NCBI RefSeq assembly: GCF_024519725.1
Contig: NZ_JALJRK010000014.1
Coordinates: forward strand, 33,986-97,985
DNA length: 64,000 nt
Origin: Microvirga sp. Mcv34
Lineage (GTDB): Bacteria; Pseudomonadota; Alphaproteobacteria; Rhizobiales; Beijerinckiaceae
Direction of reading: 5' to 3'
Made by a program: the position numbers and the translations under genes. The first letter of the stretch is position 1; each line of letters begins with the position of its first letter. Of this stretch, positions 8,627 to 19,495 are shown piece by piece. Under the pieces are notes generated by a model. The model searched no databases. It was given only the letters and a program-made list of their open reading frames with translations, and was not told the origin of the DNA.

Positions 8627-11600
8627 ATGAAGCGTCCATTTCGCACCACGTTGTCCCGGCGAGACCCGGTCAAACGGAGCCTATTCAAGCGCGTTCTTCG
8701 TGGCACTCTTTATGTGAAGCTTGGCCTCGTCGTCTTCCTGGCGGCCGCGTTCGGCCTGTTTTACCTGCGTCTCTCCGCGGCTCCCATGAGCTTCGGGCGC
8801 CTGCCCGAGCGGGTTGCCGAAGCCCTCGCGGCCCGGATTGGGCCGGGCTGGGACGTGACGCTCCGAAACACCGCCATCGAGCTCCATGAGGGCTCTCCCG
8901 CCCTGCGCGCCAACGGCCTGGATATCCGGGGGCCGGGCGGCGATCTCGTCCTGAGGGCGCCCTACGCGATCTTCAGCGTCAACCTCACGTCCCTCCTGAC
9001 CGGCAACCTTCAGCCCAAGGCCATCTCGGTCCGCGACCTGCAATTGCGGGTGCTCGTGAACCGGGACGGTTCCCTCGCTTTCTCGCCCGTCCAGTCCGCC
9101 GACGGGGAGACGGGCGCTTCGGCTCCGCCGGTTGCGCCGGAGCCCTCCAAGGAAGCCGCGGCATCCATGGCGCGCGATGCCAATGGGCCTTCGCCCGTCT
9201 CGGGCGTCGTCGGATCGCTGCTCGAACTCATGGTGGGCCCTGGGAGCGTTCTCAACGCGCTCGGACAGGCCGAACTGACCAATGCGCGCCTTGTCTTCGT
9301 CGATGCGGATGGCCGGGAACGGGCCAGGTTCCAGCGTGTCGACGCGGCCTTCGACTGGACCGACAAGGGCGGACGGCACTTCGCCGCGACGGTCGAAGGG
9401 GACCAGGGCCCCTGGGAGCTCAACGGCGACGCCGTCGTGGAGGGCGACGGGGCCTACCGGGCCGGCGTGGTTGCCCGCGAAGTGCCGATCAAGGACATCC
9501 TCCTGCTTGCGGGAGCATCCGAACTGCCGGCCAGCACCGATATCGAGTTCTCCGGTCGCTTCGACATCGCCTATGCGGCGGGACGCATCACGGAGCTGAA
9601 GACGCGGCTCGAGAGCAATGCCGGCACGTTCCAGATCGAGGACAAGGACACGTCGCTGTTCCCGATAGAGCACGCCACGATCCAGGCGCAGTGGAACGAG
9701 GCCGAGAAGGCTCTTGAACTCCAGAAACTCGACCTGAAGGGTGGCGATACGAAGCTCCAGCTCCAGGGGCGTCTGGCCACGCACAGTGCCGACAAGCCGT
9801 GGCATCTGTCGCTCAGCGGCCGCGACCTCCAGTGGTCCGGTGCGACGGCCAGGGATCGCCCGCTTCAGGTGAGCGAGTTCGCAGCCGACCTGTCCGGCTC
9901 CGACGGCGTCACGATCAACAGCCTCACCCTCAAAGGGCCCGAGCTGTCGGCCCGCATTTCCGGTCTCCTGGGGGCTTCCGCCGACCCGAAGGGCCTTCAC
10001 CTGGACGTGCACGCCGATAAGACGAACATCCGTTCCGCCCTGCGCATCTGGCCCGAGGCGGTCGCTCCTCCGGTCCGGAGGTTCCTCGTGTCCAACCTGA
10101 AGGCGGGCATGCTCGATGCCATTGATCTCAAGGTAGCCATGAGTGGCGCGGATATCGCCAAGGCTCTTTCGGGCGGACCTACCCCACCCGAGTCCCTGAA
10201 GATCGACTTCGCCATCTCCGACGGCACACTCCAGGTCACGGACGGCCTGCCGCCGATCTCCGGCATGAATGTGGTCGGACGCGTGACCGGCAAGCAGGTC
10301 GGGGTGCGAGCCTCCACGGGACTGGTCCAGATGCCGGAGGGGCGCTCGCTTATGGCCTCCGACGGTGCTTTCATCCTGGACAATTATTGGGACGACAAAG
10401 CCGTGGCCCGCATCGACTTCCGCCTCGGCGGGGGAGCCGATGGACTGGGCGCGCTGCTGCTGGAGCCGCTCATCAGGGAAATCGCGGGCTTCAACATCGA
10501 TCCCGCAACCATGAAAGGCAAGACGGATCTGCGGGTTGGCATCGGGCTCCCTGTCGGCGACATCCCGCCCTTCGCCGACCTGCCGCTGAAAGTCAGCGGA
10601 ACGGTCAGTGATTTCGCCGTCGATAAGTTCTTCGGCAAGGATCGCCTGGAAGGCGCCAATCTGACGATCGCCTATGACAAGGGCGAGCTTGCCGTCAAAG
10701 GCGACGGCAAGCTCGCCGGAAGCCAGGCGGCCATCGACCTTCAGAAGAATCGGCAGGGTGGCCAAGCCAGCGTCGCTTTCTCCCTCGACGAGGCGGCCCG
10801 CAGCCGGAGAGGGCTCTCCTTCGGCTCCCAGCTCACCGGAACGATCGGCCTGAAGGCAAGCCTGCCCCTCGGCGCTTCCGCCCCGCCGCACATCCTCGTC
10901 GAGGCGGATCTCGCCAAGGCCGGGATTGATCAGCTGATCCCCGGTTGGGTGAAGCCAGCCGGACGGCCGGGAAAGCTGGCCTTCACCATGGTGGAAGGAC
11001 CGACCAACGAAATCCGCGACCTGCTCCTCGAGAGCGGCGCGGTGCAGTTGAAGGGCAATGCGGTGCTCACGAACGAGGGGGGGCTGGAGAAGGCCGAACT
11101 CTCGACCTTCAAGCTCTCGCCCGGCGACGACATGCGCGCCCAGGTCGAGCGCGCCAACAACGTCTACAAGGTCGCGATCCGCGGCAATGTGGGCGATGCT
11201 CGCCCCTTCGTGAAGGGCGGCGCTACCGGCTCCGCCGCGTCAGGCCGGAATGCGGCCGCTCAGAAGGACGGCAAGGATTTCGACCTCGACCTCAACCTGA
11301 ACATCCTCACCGGCTACAACGAGGAGGCGATCACCAATGCGGTGATCAAGGCCTCCGTGCGCAAGGACAACCTACGCCAGCTCGACATGAAGGGGCGGCT
11401 CGGTGCGACGGACGTCATCGGGCGCACCATGCCGGATGCCGGCAATCAGGTGGTGATCCTTCAAGCTGAAGATGCGGGTGCTCTGCTGCGCTTCACCGAT
11501 GTCTACCGGCGCATGTCCGGCGGCGATCTCATTCTCCAGCTCGCCACGGGCGACGGCCCGCAGGCCGGCCACGTGATCCTGCGCTCGTTCGCCCTGGTCA

Positions 11601-12088
11601 ACGAGCCGGCCCTTCGCAGGATCATCCCGACCCAGACCCAGATCGTCGCCGGGCAGGATCGGGCGGGCAATCCGCAGTCTGTCCGCGTGGACGTGAACGA
11701 GGTCCAGTTCACCAAGGCCCGTTTCGAATTCACCCGCAATGCCGGCCGGCTCGATTTCAAGGACGCTGCGATCTGGGGCAACCAGATCGGGTTCACGCTC
11801 GGGGGCTTCATCGATTATGCCCGCGACCGGCTCGATATCGCCGGAACCTTCGTGCCCGCCTATGGCCTCAACAACGTGTTCGCTCAGGTGCCGCTCTTCG
11901 GGCCGCTTCTGGGTGGTGGGCAGTACGAGGGATTGTTTGCGGTCAATTTCCGCCTGAACGGGCAGGCGAGTTCGCCCTCCCTGACGGTCAATCCGCTCTC
12001 GGCCGTCGCTCCCGGATTCCTGCGCAAACTCTTCGGCGTGTCGGCGGAACCGCAGACGGGATCGCTGCCGAGCGTGCCGGAGCGCTGA
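8627..12088 (+). CDS. Large AsmA/YhdP-like protein (DUF3971 + AsmA C-terminal region)
   Basis: A 1153-residue protein anchored by one N-terminal membrane segment (about residues 27-48, LGLVVFLAAAFGLFYL) after an Arg/Lys-rich cytoplasmic start. The rest is long beta-rich periplasmic sequence with AsmA-type features: repeated amphipathic strands and a C-terminal block (FTKARFEFTRNAGRLDF, then AGTFVPAYGLNN) typical of DUF3971/YhdP proteins. The family is linked in E. coli to phospholipid movement between inner and outer membrane; that role here is inferred. A TTG at 8609 could add six residues, but ATG 8627 is preferred. It is divergent from bcp. Confidence 0.82.
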   Translation: MKRPFRTTLSRRDPVKRSLFKRVLRGTLYVKLGLVVFLAAAFGLFYLRLSAAPMSFGRLPERVAEALAARIGPGWDVTLRNTAIELHEGSPALRANGLDIRGPGGDLVLRAPYAIFSVNLTSLLTGNLQPKAISVRDLQLRVLVNRDGSLAFSPVQSADGETGASAPPVAPEPSKEAAASMARDANGPSPVSGVVGSLLELMVGPGSVLNALGQAELTNARLVFVDADGRERARFQRVDAAFDWTDKGGRHFAATVEGDQGPWELNGDAVVEGDGAYRAGVVAREVPIKDILLLAGASELPASTDIEFSGRFDIAYAAGRITELKTRLESNAGTFQIEDKDTSLFPIEHATIQAQWNEAEKALELQKLDLKGGDTKLQLQGRLATHSADKPWHLSLSGRDLQWSGATARDRPLQVSEFAADLSGSDGVTINSLTLKGPELSARISGLLGASADPKGLHLDVHADKTNIRSALRIWPEAVAPPVRRFLVSNLKAGMLDAIDLKVAMSGADIAKALSGGPTPPESLKIDFAISDGTLQVTDGLPPISGMNVVGRVTGKQVGVRASTGLVQMPEGRSLMASDGAFILDNYWDDKAVARIDFRLGGGADGLGALLLEPLIREIAGFNIDPATMKGKTDLRVGIGLPVGDIPPFADLPLKVSGTVSDFAVDKFFGKDRLEGANLTIAYDKGELAVKGDGKLAGSQAAIDLQKNRQGGQASVAFSLDEAARSRRGLSFGSQLTGTIGLKASLPLGASAPPHILVEADLAKAGIDQLIPGWVKPAGRPGKLAFTMVEGPTNEIRDLLLESGAVQLKGNAVLTNEGGLEKAELSTFKLSPGDDMRAQVERANNVYKVAIRGNVGDARPFVKGGATGSAASGRNAAAQKDGKDFDLDLNLNILTGYNEEAITNAVIKASVRKDNLRQLDMKGRLGATDVIGRTMPDAGNQVVILQAEDAGALLRFTDVYRRMSGGDLILQLATGDGPQAGHVILRSFALVNEPALRRIIPTQTQIVAGQDRAGNPQSVRVDVNEVQFTKARFEFTRNAGRLDFKDAAIWGNQIGFTLGGFIDYARDRLDIAGTFVPAYGLNNVFAQVPLFGPLLGGGQYEGLFAVNFRLNGQASSPSLTVNPLSAVAPGFLRKLFGVSAEPQTGSLPSVPER

Positions 12089-12134
12089 GGGCGTCGGAGG
12101 GGCATTCCGAGGCGCCGCGTGCGAACCCGGACCC

Positions 12135-12240
12135 TAGCGCATCAGGCGTGAATTCCACCCCACATTCGATGCGATAAGTTTTTGTTGTGTCGCATCTTTT
12201 CACGCAAAACCGGTTCCCACTTTTGCGTTCGATGCTTTAG
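12135..12240 (+). repeat. Dispersed intergenic repeat, copy 1 (RIME-like)
   Basis: About 106 bp with imperfect inverted ends (TAGCGCATCAG at the left, GATGCTTTAG at the right) and an inner CGCAAAACCGGTTC block ending TTTTGCGTTCG. The same two blocks, in the same order, occur on the opposite strand at 41763-41859. Layout and sequence resemble the intergenic mosaic elements of rhizobia. Confidence 0.7.
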
Positions 12241-12259
12241 TGCCGCGACAGAGACAAGA

Positions 12260-12289
12260 AAGGCGCTGCGATGATTGCAGCGCCTTTTC
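12260..12289. terminator. Terminator hairpin downstream of tyrS, possibly bidirectional
   Basis: AAGGCGCTGC (12260-12269) and GCAGCGCCTT (12277-12286) form a perfect 10-bp stem with a 7-base loop. T-rich sequence follows on both strands. It is about 50 bases past the tyrS stop on the minus strand, and 170 bases past the AsmA-like gene on the plus strand. Confidence 0.75.
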
Positions 12290-12337
12290 CTTTGCCCGAG
12301 GACAGGGTCTTCATGGCTTCGGCGTGATCCCAATCAC

Positions 12338-13600
12338 TCAGACGGCGCGAAGGAGGACGTGCTTCTTCTTGCCGAAGGACAGCTTGATCACGCCTTCGCT
12401 CGTCAGGTCGGACAGGCTCAGAGTGGCGCGCTCGTCCGAAACCGTCTCGTCGTTCACCTTCAGGCCGCCGCTCTTCACCTGCCGGCGCGCTTCGCTCGAC
12501 GAGGGCACGAGCTTCGCATAGTCCGGACCGAAAGCCGTCAGAACGCCGAGGCCTTCCTGCAGGATGCCGGACCGCACTTCGACGGTCGGCAAACTCTCGG
12601 CCAGCGCACCCTGCTCGAAGGTCTTCTGGGCTGTTTCGGCTGCGAGCAGCGCGGCCTCGCGGCCATGGAGGAGGGCCGTGGCTTCCGTTGCGAGAACCTT
12701 CTTCGCCTCGTTGATCTCCGCGCCTTGGAGGGCGGAGAGCTTGGCGATCTCGTCCATCGGCAGGATGGTGAAGAGCTTCAGGAAGCGGCCGACATCCGCA
12801 TCCTCGGTGTTGCGCCAGAACTGCCAGTAATCGTAGGGGCTCAGCATGTCGGCATTGAGCCAGACCGCCCCGGAGGCCGTCTTGCCCATCTTGGCGCCGG
12901 AAGCCGTCGTCAGGAGCGGGCAGGTGACCGCGTAGAGCTGCGGCGTGCCGAGGCGGCGGCCGAGATCGATGCCGTTGACGATATTGCCCCACTGGTCCGA
13001 GCCGCCCATCTGCAGCACGCAGCCGTAGCGCTTATTCAGCTCCACGAAGTCGTAGGCCTGGAGGATCATGTAGTTGAATTCCAGGAACGACAGCTCGTGC
13101 TCCCGGTCGAGGCGCAGCTTCACGCTGTCGAAGGACAGCATGCGGTTGACCGAGAAATGCCGGCCCACATCGCGCAGGAATTCGATGTAGTTGAGCTTGG
13201 TCAGCCACTCGGCATTATCGACCATCATCGCGTCGGCTTTGCCGTCGCCGAAGGAGATGAAGCGCGAGAAGACGGTCCGGATGCTCTCCTTGTTGTCCTC
13301 GATCTGCTCGACCGTCAGGAGCTTGCGGCTCTCGTCCTTGCCCGAGGGGTCGCCGACCCGCGTCGTGCCGCCGCCCATGAGCGTGATCGGCCTGCCGGCG
13401 CCCGTCTTCTGGAGCCAGTGCAGCATCATGATGGAGAGCAGGTGGCCCACATGGAGCGACGGGCCGGTGCAGTCGTACCCGACATACGTCGTCAGCCGGT
13501 TCTCGAGGGCAGCCGTGTCCACCCCGTCGAAATCTGAGGTCTGGTGGATGAAGCCCCGCTCGGTGAGGACTTTGAGGAATTCGGATCGGGGCGCGTTCAT
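12338..13600 (-). CDS. tyrS: Tyrosine--tRNA ligase
   Basis: Class I synthetase that charges tRNA-Tyr. The 420-residue protein has the HIGH-type motif LHVGHLL near residue 50, tyrosine-pocket sequences YDFVEL and [10 protein letters not shown], and a KMSKS-type loop reading [10 protein letters not shown]-terminal S4 RNA-binding domain ends [13 protein letters not shown]. The length is usual. The ATG at 13600 follows a GAGAG ribosome-binding site. A perfect 14-bp hairpin lies 40 bases upstream of the start, between this gene and the hydrolase gene ahead of it. Confidence 0.96.
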   Translation of the reverse strand: MNAPRSEFLKVLTERGFIHQTSDFDGVDTAALENRLTTYVGYDCTGPSLHVGHLLSIMMLHWLQKTGAGRPITLMGGGTTRVGDPSGKDESRKLLTVEQIEDNKESIRTVFSRFISFGDGKADAMMVDNAEWLTKLNYIEFLRDVGRHFSVNRMLSFDSVKLRLDREHELSFLEFNYMILQAYDFVELNKRYGCVLQMGGSDQWGNIVNGIDLGRRLGTPQLYAVTCPLLTTASGAKMGKTASGAVWLNADMLSPYDYWQFWRNTEDADVGRFLKLFTILPMDEIAKLSALQGAEINEAKKVLATEATALLHGREAALLAAETAQKTFEQGALAESLPTVEVRSGILQEGLGVLTAFGPDYAKLVPSSSEARRQVKSGGLKVNDETVSDERATLSLSDLTSEGVIKLSFGKKKHVLLRAV

Positions 13601-13639
13601 CGCGGCTCTCGTGTCTGGTCGGTCGTCTCAAGGGGGGCG

Positions 13640-13673
13640 GAAACACTATGCGGACCCTCCCGCATAGTGTTTC
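13640..13673. repeat. Perfect 14-bp inverted repeat upstream of tyrS
   Basis: GAAACACTATGCGG at 13640-13653 is the exact reverse complement of CCGCATAGTGTTTC at 13660-13673, with a 6-base loop. It lies 9 bases after the hydrolase stop and 40 bases before the tyrS start, both on the minus strand. There is no long T-run, so it may be a terminator of the hydrolase gene, an RNA-processing hairpin or a leader element of tyrS. Confidence 0.7.
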
Positions 13674-13682
13674 TCAGGACTC

Positions 13683-14351
13683 TTATTCCGTTATCTCTGC
13701 CGGGGCGGAGGTCGCTCCGAGCCGCTTGTCGAGGTACTCGTCGACGGAGACCATCAACTCGTCGACCTTGCCGTCGAAGAAGTGGTTGGCGCCGTCGATC
13801 ACTGCGTGCTCGAGCTTGACGCCCTTTTGGGTCTTCACCTTCTCGATGACGCTGACCACGTCCCTGACCGGAGCGACCCGATCCTCGGAGCCGTGTACGA
13901 ACAGGCCGGAGGATGGGCAGGGGGCGAGGAACGAGAAATCGTAGCGGTTCGCCATGGCGGCGATGGAGATGAAGCCCTCGATTTCCGGACGGCGCATGAG
14001 CAGCTGCATGCCGATCCAGGCGCCGAAGGACACGCCGGCGATCCAGCAGGCGCGGGCGTCCGGGTTCATGGCCTGGGCCCAGTCGAGGGCCGCGGCCGCA
14101 TCGGAGAGCTCGCCCTGGCCGTGGTCGAAGGCGCCCTGGCTGCGGCCGACGCCGCGGAAGTTGAAACGCAGGACCGAGAAGCCGCGCTTCACGAAGTCAT
14201 AATAAAGGTTATAGACGATCTGGTTGTTCATCGTCCCGCCGAATTGCGGGTGCGGGTGCAGGATGATGGCGATGGGGGCGCCCTTTTCCTTGGCAGGCTG
14301 GTAGCGTCCCTCGATGCGACCGGCAGGACCCGTGAAGATGACTTCAGGCAT
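13683..14351 (-). CDS. Alpha/beta hydrolase, COG2945-like
   Basis: Cytoplasmic serine hydrolase of 222 residues and unknown substrate. It shows HPHPQFGGTMNN, FNFRGVGRSQG, a nucleophile elbow GVSFG, the acid region HGSEDRVAP and the final catalytic His in GANHFF. This is the pattern of short dienelactone-hydrolase-like proteins (COG2945). ATG 14351 follows AGAGG at good spacing and gives the family-typical start MPEVIFTGPAGRIEG; the longer GTG start at 14372 is less likely. The gene is divergent from the suf operon, so the iron box at 14441 sits in their shared upstream region. Confidence 0.85.
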   Translation of the reverse strand: MPEVIFTGPAGRIEGRYQPAKEKGAPIAIILHPHPQFGGTMNNQIVYNLYYDFVKRGFSVLRFNFRGVGRSQGAFDHGQGELSDAAAALDWAQAMNPDARACWIAGVSFGAWIGMQLLMRRPEIEGFISIAAMANRYDFSFLAPCPSSGLFVHGSEDRVAPVRDVVSVIEKVKTQKGVKLEHAVIDGANHFFDGKVDELMVSVDEYLDKRLGATSAPAEITE

Positions 14352-14440
14352 ATACGCGAACCTCTTGATCACCTCTCCATGGAGAGGGAAAACCCTGACA
14401 CGACCTTGACTTCAGGTCGCGGATTCTCATAAAAGAACCC

Positions 14441-14455
14441 TTAGAATAATTCTAA
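14441..14455. promoter_or_regulatory. Irr-type iron control element (ICE) upstream of the suf operon
   Basis: TTAGAATAATTCTAA is a perfect 15-base palindrome with a central A, in an AT-rich patch 130 bases before the first suf gene. It fits the TTAGAA...TTCTAA pattern of boxes bound by the haem-responsive regulator Irr in rhizobia, where the suf operon is a known iron-regulated target. Binding here is inferred from sequence alone. Confidence 0.75.
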
Positions 14456-14584
14456 AGTGTTCCATTGTTTCATTGATCCGCGCGACGACGGCTCTCGGGA
14501 GAAACACGGAACAGATGTGGTTGCGGTGCTTTAGCACGGCAACCAGGGTCGATTGCAAGAAATTCGTGAGGCCTCTGGGCAGCT

Positions 14585-15757
14585 ATGACGTTCAGCCCGC
14601 GCACCTATCTCGACCATAACGCGACCTCGCCCCTGCGGCCGGAGGTTGCCCGGACGGTGCTGCGCGTGCTCGAGCTTCCCGGCAATTCCTCCTCGGTCCA
14701 TGCGGAGGGCCGCGCCGCGCGGGCGGAAATCGAGAAGGCGCGCGATAAGGTGGCACGCCTCGTCGGCGCCAGGGCGAAGAACGTCGTCTTCACGAGCGGC
14801 GGGACCGAAGCGGCCAATCTCGTCCTGACGCCGGGCTTCCGGCGCCTGGGGCAGCCTGGGGCGACAAGCCTTCTTGTGGGTGCCGCAGAGCACCCTTGCG
14901 TTCTGAACGGCCACCGCTTTCCTGCCGATGCTGCTCGCATCGTTCCTGTCGATCGCGACGGAATCCTTGATCTCGCCTGGCTCAAGGCCCAACTGGAAGA
15001 GGCTGGCGACGGGCGGATCCTGGTTTCGGTCCAGCTTGCGAACAATGAGACCGGCGTGTTGCAGCCGGTGGCCGAGGCGGCCCGGCTGGTTCATGAGCAT
15101 GGCGGCCTGATCCATACCGATGCGGTCCAGGCGGCAGGCAAGATCCCGGTCGATATCGTCGCGCTGGGTGTCGATGCGATGACGCTGTCCGCACACAAGA
15201 TCGGCGGCCCGAAAGGAAGCGGAGCACTGATTCTGGCCTCGGATCAGTTCGAGATCGGCGACAAGCTGATCCGGGGCGGCGGGCAGGAGAAGGGTTTCAG
15301 GGCCGGGACCGAGAACGTGGCGGCCATCGCGGGCTTCGGCGAGGCGGCCGAGCTGGCGCTGGCGCGGCTCGACGAGGAAGCCGAGCGGCTTCGGGGCCTG
15401 CGCGTCGAAGCCGAGGCGCAGGTTCGCCGCATCGCTCCGGATGCACTTGTTGTGGCTTCCGGTGCGGAAAGGTTGCCTAACACCTTCGCCTTTGCCATAC
15501 CCGGCCTCAAGGCCGAGACGGCATTGATCGCTTTCGATCTGGCAGGCGTAGCCCTGTCCTCCGGTTCGGCATGCTCGTCCGGAAAGGTCAAGCGATCGCA
15601 TGTGCTCGACGCCATGGGCGTGGAGCCGACCCTCGCCGAGGGTGTTTTGCGTGTGAGTTTGGGGTGGTCGACCACGAAAGAGGACGTGATCCGCTTTGCG
15701 GAGGCGTGCGAAAGGGTGGTCGGCACCTTATATAAGCGGAAGGCGAGCGCGGCCTGA
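14585..15757 (+). CDS. Cysteine desulfurase, NifS/IscS type (SufS2)
   Basis: PLP enzyme that takes sulfur from cysteine for iron-sulfur clusters. It is a group I desulfurase of 390 residues: YLDHNATSP start, PLP lysine at about 205 in SAHKIGGPKG, and the sulfur-carrying cysteine at about 330 in SGSACSSG on the long flexible loop of this group. It begins the suf operon 68 bases before sufB. With the group II enzyme later in the operon, the locus has two desulfurases, as in other Rhizobiales. The upstream palindrome suggests iron-dependent control. Confidence 0.92.
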   Translation: MTFSPRTYLDHNATSPLRPEVARTVLRVLELPGNSSSVHAEGRAARAEIEKARDKVARLVGARAKNVVFTSGGTEAANLVLTPGFRRLGQPGATSLLVGAAEHPCVLNGHRFPADAARIVPVDRDGILDLAWLKAQLEEAGDGRILVSVQLANNETGVLQPVAEAARLVHEHGGLIHTDAVQAAGKIPVDIVALGVDAMTLSAHKIGGPKGSGALILASDQFEIGDKLIRGGGQEKGFRAGTENVAAIAGFGEAAELALARLDEEAERLRGLRVEAEAQVRRIAPDALVVASGAERLPNTFAFAIPGLKAETALIAFDLAGVALSSGSACSSGKVKRSHVLDAMGVEPTLAEGVLRVSLGWSTTKEDVIRFAEACERVVGTLYKRKASAA

Positions 15758-15825
15758 TTGAGCGGGTCGCGTTCCTTCAGTCATCAACCCGCGGCCCTTG
15801 AAGCCGTGAGCGGTGGGAGAGACAG

Positions 15826-17298
<1,473 letters not shown>

Positions 17299-17312
17299 TC
17301 GAAGCCAAGGGT

Positions 17313-17406
17313 GTCATCCCGGCCAAGCGAAACGCGAGCCGGGATCGTCCCAACCAGTTCAATTCGGATAGCGATTCCGGGTCTCGCTACGCTCACCCGG
17401 GATGAC
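17313..17406. repeat. Palindromic intergenic repeat between sufB and sufC
   Basis: A 94-bp element with 10-bp inverted ends (GTCATCCCGG at 17313, CCGGGATGAC ending 17406). It holds two nested hairpins: ATCCCGGC/GCCGGGAT (17316-17345) and ATTCCGGGT/ACCCGGGAT (17374-17403). It fills nearly the whole sufB-sufC gap, so it would form part of the suf mRNA. Confidence 0.75.
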
Positions 17407-17423
17407 GCGGATGGAAACTTAAA

Positions 17424-18176
17424 ATGCTCGAAATCAAGAATCTCGTCGTCCAGATCGAGGACAAGCGCATTCTCAACGGTCTCAACCTCACCGTGAACAA
17501 GGGTGAAGTGGCGGCCATCATGGGCCCGAACGGCTCCGGCAAGTCGACGCTCTCCTACGTGATCGCCGGCAAGGAGGACTACGAGGTCCTCGACGGCGAG
17601 ATCCTGCTCGATGGCCAGAACCTCCTGGAGATGGAGCCGGACCAGCGCGCCGCCGCCGGCGTGTTCCTGGCCTTCCAGTACCCGCTGGAGATCCCGGGCG
17701 TCGCCTCGATGACCTTCCTGAAGGCCACCCTCAATGCCCAGCGCAAGGCGCGCGGGCAGGAGGAGCTGACCACGCCGGACTTCATCAAGCGCGTGAACGC
17801 CGCCGCCCAGCAGCTCGAAATCCCGAAGGACATGCTCAAGCGCGCCCTCAATGTCGGCTTCTCCGGCGGCGAGAAGAAGCGCATGGAGATCCTGCAGATG
17901 GCGCTGCTCCAGCCGTCCTTCTGCATCCTGGACGAGACCGATTCCGGTCTCGACATTGACGCGCTCCGCATAGTGTCCGAGGGCGTGAACGCCCTGCGCT
18001 CGCCCGACCGCGCCTTCCTGGTCATCACCCACTACCAGCGCCTCCTGAACCACATCGTGCCGGATACTGTGCACGTGATGCATGCGGGCCGCATCGTGAA
18101 GACGGGCGGCAAGGAGCTGGCGCTTGAGCTCGAGGCCAACGGCTATGCCGATTACCGGGAAAGCGAGGCCGCCTGA
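17424..18176 (+). CDS. sufC: Fe-S cluster assembly ATPase SufC
   Basis: ABC-type ATPase that drives conformational change in SufB-SufD. The 250-residue protein has Walker [11 protein letters not shown]-loop FQYPLEIPG, signature [11 protein letters not shown], Walker [14 protein letters not shown] and switch His in ITHYQR. The DETDSGLD form is specific to SufC. Its stop is one base before the sufD start, so the two are translationally linked. Confidence 0.97.
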   Translation: MLEIKNLVVQIEDKRILNGLNLTVNKGEVAAIMGPNGSGKSTLSYVIAGKEDYEVLDGEILLDGQNLLEMEPDQRAAAGVFLAFQYPLEIPGVASMTFLKATLNAQRKARGQEELTTPDFIKRVNAAAQQLEIPKDMLKRALNVGFSGGEKKRMEILQMALLQPSFCILDETDSGLDIDALRIVSEGVNALRSPDRAFLVITHYQRLLNHIVPDTVHVMHAGRIVKTGGKELALELEANGYADYRESEAA

Positions 18177-18177
18177 G

Positions 18178-19491
18178 ATGGCTGACGTGACCCTCATGAA
18201 GACGCCGGCGGAAACCGCGCTGGTGCAGGCTTTCGAGAGCGCGAAGACGGCGTTGCCGGGCAACGGCGAGTCGCGCGCCCAGGCCTTTGAGCAGTTCAAC
18301 GCGCGCGGTCTCCCGCACCGCCGCGTCGAGGAGTTCAAGTACACCGACCTGCGTGCTCTTCTGCGCGAGGTCGCGCCCTTCGCCGCTGCTCCTTCTGCCG
18401 ACGAGGCCAAGGCCGCGCTCGCGGGCGCCAAGGCTCTGGCAGGCGTCGAGGCGCTTCAGGTGCCTTTCGTGAATGGCCATTTCATGCGTGAGGCGGTGGA
18501 TTTCCATGCGCTTCCCGAGAACCTGGAGATCGTGCCGCTGGCGGAAGCTCTGGCGAACGGCCATGAATGGCTGTCCCGGCTGAGCCCGGTGCCGTGGGCG
18601 AACGACAACCCGGTCTACCAGCTCAACACGTCCTTCATGGCCGACGGCGTCATGATCCGCGTCGCCGGCCCCGTCGAGACGCCCGTGCACCTGCGCTTCG
18701 TGACGGCGGCGAGTTCCGCAATCGCCACGGCGACCCGTGTGCTTGTGGTCGTGGAGGAGGGCGCATCCGTGACCCTGCTCGAGACGCACGAGAGCACCGA
18801 CGGCGCCAACCACCAGCCGAACGACGTGGTGGAGATGATCGCCGGAGACCGCACTAACGTGCAGCACGTGCGCGTCAACGCCGAGGGTGACAAGGCGCTC
18901 GCCCTGTCGACTCTCGCGGCCAAGATCGGCGGCGAGGCCGTGTTCAACAGCATCAACGTGACGGCCGGTGCCGCGACCTCGCGCCATCAGGTCTTCGCCC
19001 TCCTCAACGGCGAGAACACCCACCTGCGCGTCAACGGCGCGACGATGCTCAAGGGCTCGCAGCACGGCGACTCGACGCTCGTGGTCGAGCACGGCGCTCC
19101 CCATTGCGAGAGCCGCGAGCTGTTCAAGACGGTCATCGACAACGAGGCGACCGGCGTCTTCCAGGGCAAGATCATCGTTCCGCATCACGCCCAGAAGACC
19201 GACGGCCGGATGATGTCGGCCGCGCTCCTCCTGGAGGAGGGCGGCTCCATGAACAACAAGCCAGAGCTCGAAATCTTCGCCGACGACGTGCAATGCGCCC
19301 ACGGCGCGACCTGCGGCCAGCTCGACGAGGATCTCCTGTTCTACCTCATGGCCCGCGGCCTGCCGAAGAAGGAGGCCGAAAGCCTCCTGGTCCAGGCCTT
19401 CCTGGGCGAGGCGCTCGAATTCGTGGAGAACGACGCCGCCCGCGAGGCGCTCGTCGGCACGGTCGAGAGCTGGCTGAAGGCGCGCTCCTGA
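18178..19491 (+). CDS. sufD: Fe-S cluster assembly protein SufD
   Basis: SufB paralogue that pairs with SufB on two SufC subunits and is needed for iron acquisition during assembly. The 437-residue protein has the N-terminal helical region RGLPHRRVEEFKYTDLRALL, then the beta-helix core with HHAQKTDGRMM and ADDVQCAHGATCGQLDEDLLFYL. ATG 18178 directly follows the sufC stop; longer readings upstream overlap sufC and are not credible. A long hairpin repeat separates it from sufS. Confidence 0.96.
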   Translation: MADVTLMKTPAETALVQAFESAKTALPGNGESRAQAFEQFNARGLPHRRVEEFKYTDLRALLREVAPFAAAPSADEAKAALAGAKALAGVEALQVPFVNGHFMREAVDFHALPENLEIVPLAEALANGHEWLSRLSPVPWANDNPVYQLNTSFMADGVMIRVAGPVETPVHLRFVTAASSAIATATRVLVVVEEGASVTLLETHESTDGANHQPNDVVEMIAGDRTNVQHVRVNAEGDKALALSTLAAKIGGEAVFNSINVTAGAATSRHQVFALLNGENTHLRVNGATMLKGSQHGDSTLVVEHGAPHCESRELFKTVIDNEATGVFQGKIIVPHHAQKTDGRMMSAALLLEEGGSMNNKPELEIFADDVQCAHGATCGQLDEDLLFYLMARGLPKKEAESLLVQAFLGEALEFVENDAAREALVGTVESWLKARS

Positions 19492-19495
19492 TTTT

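Noticed and set aside
8681..10891. 736-residue frame antisense to the AsmA-like gene
   Set aside because: Same reason: a shadow of a high-GC gene with no recognisable domain.
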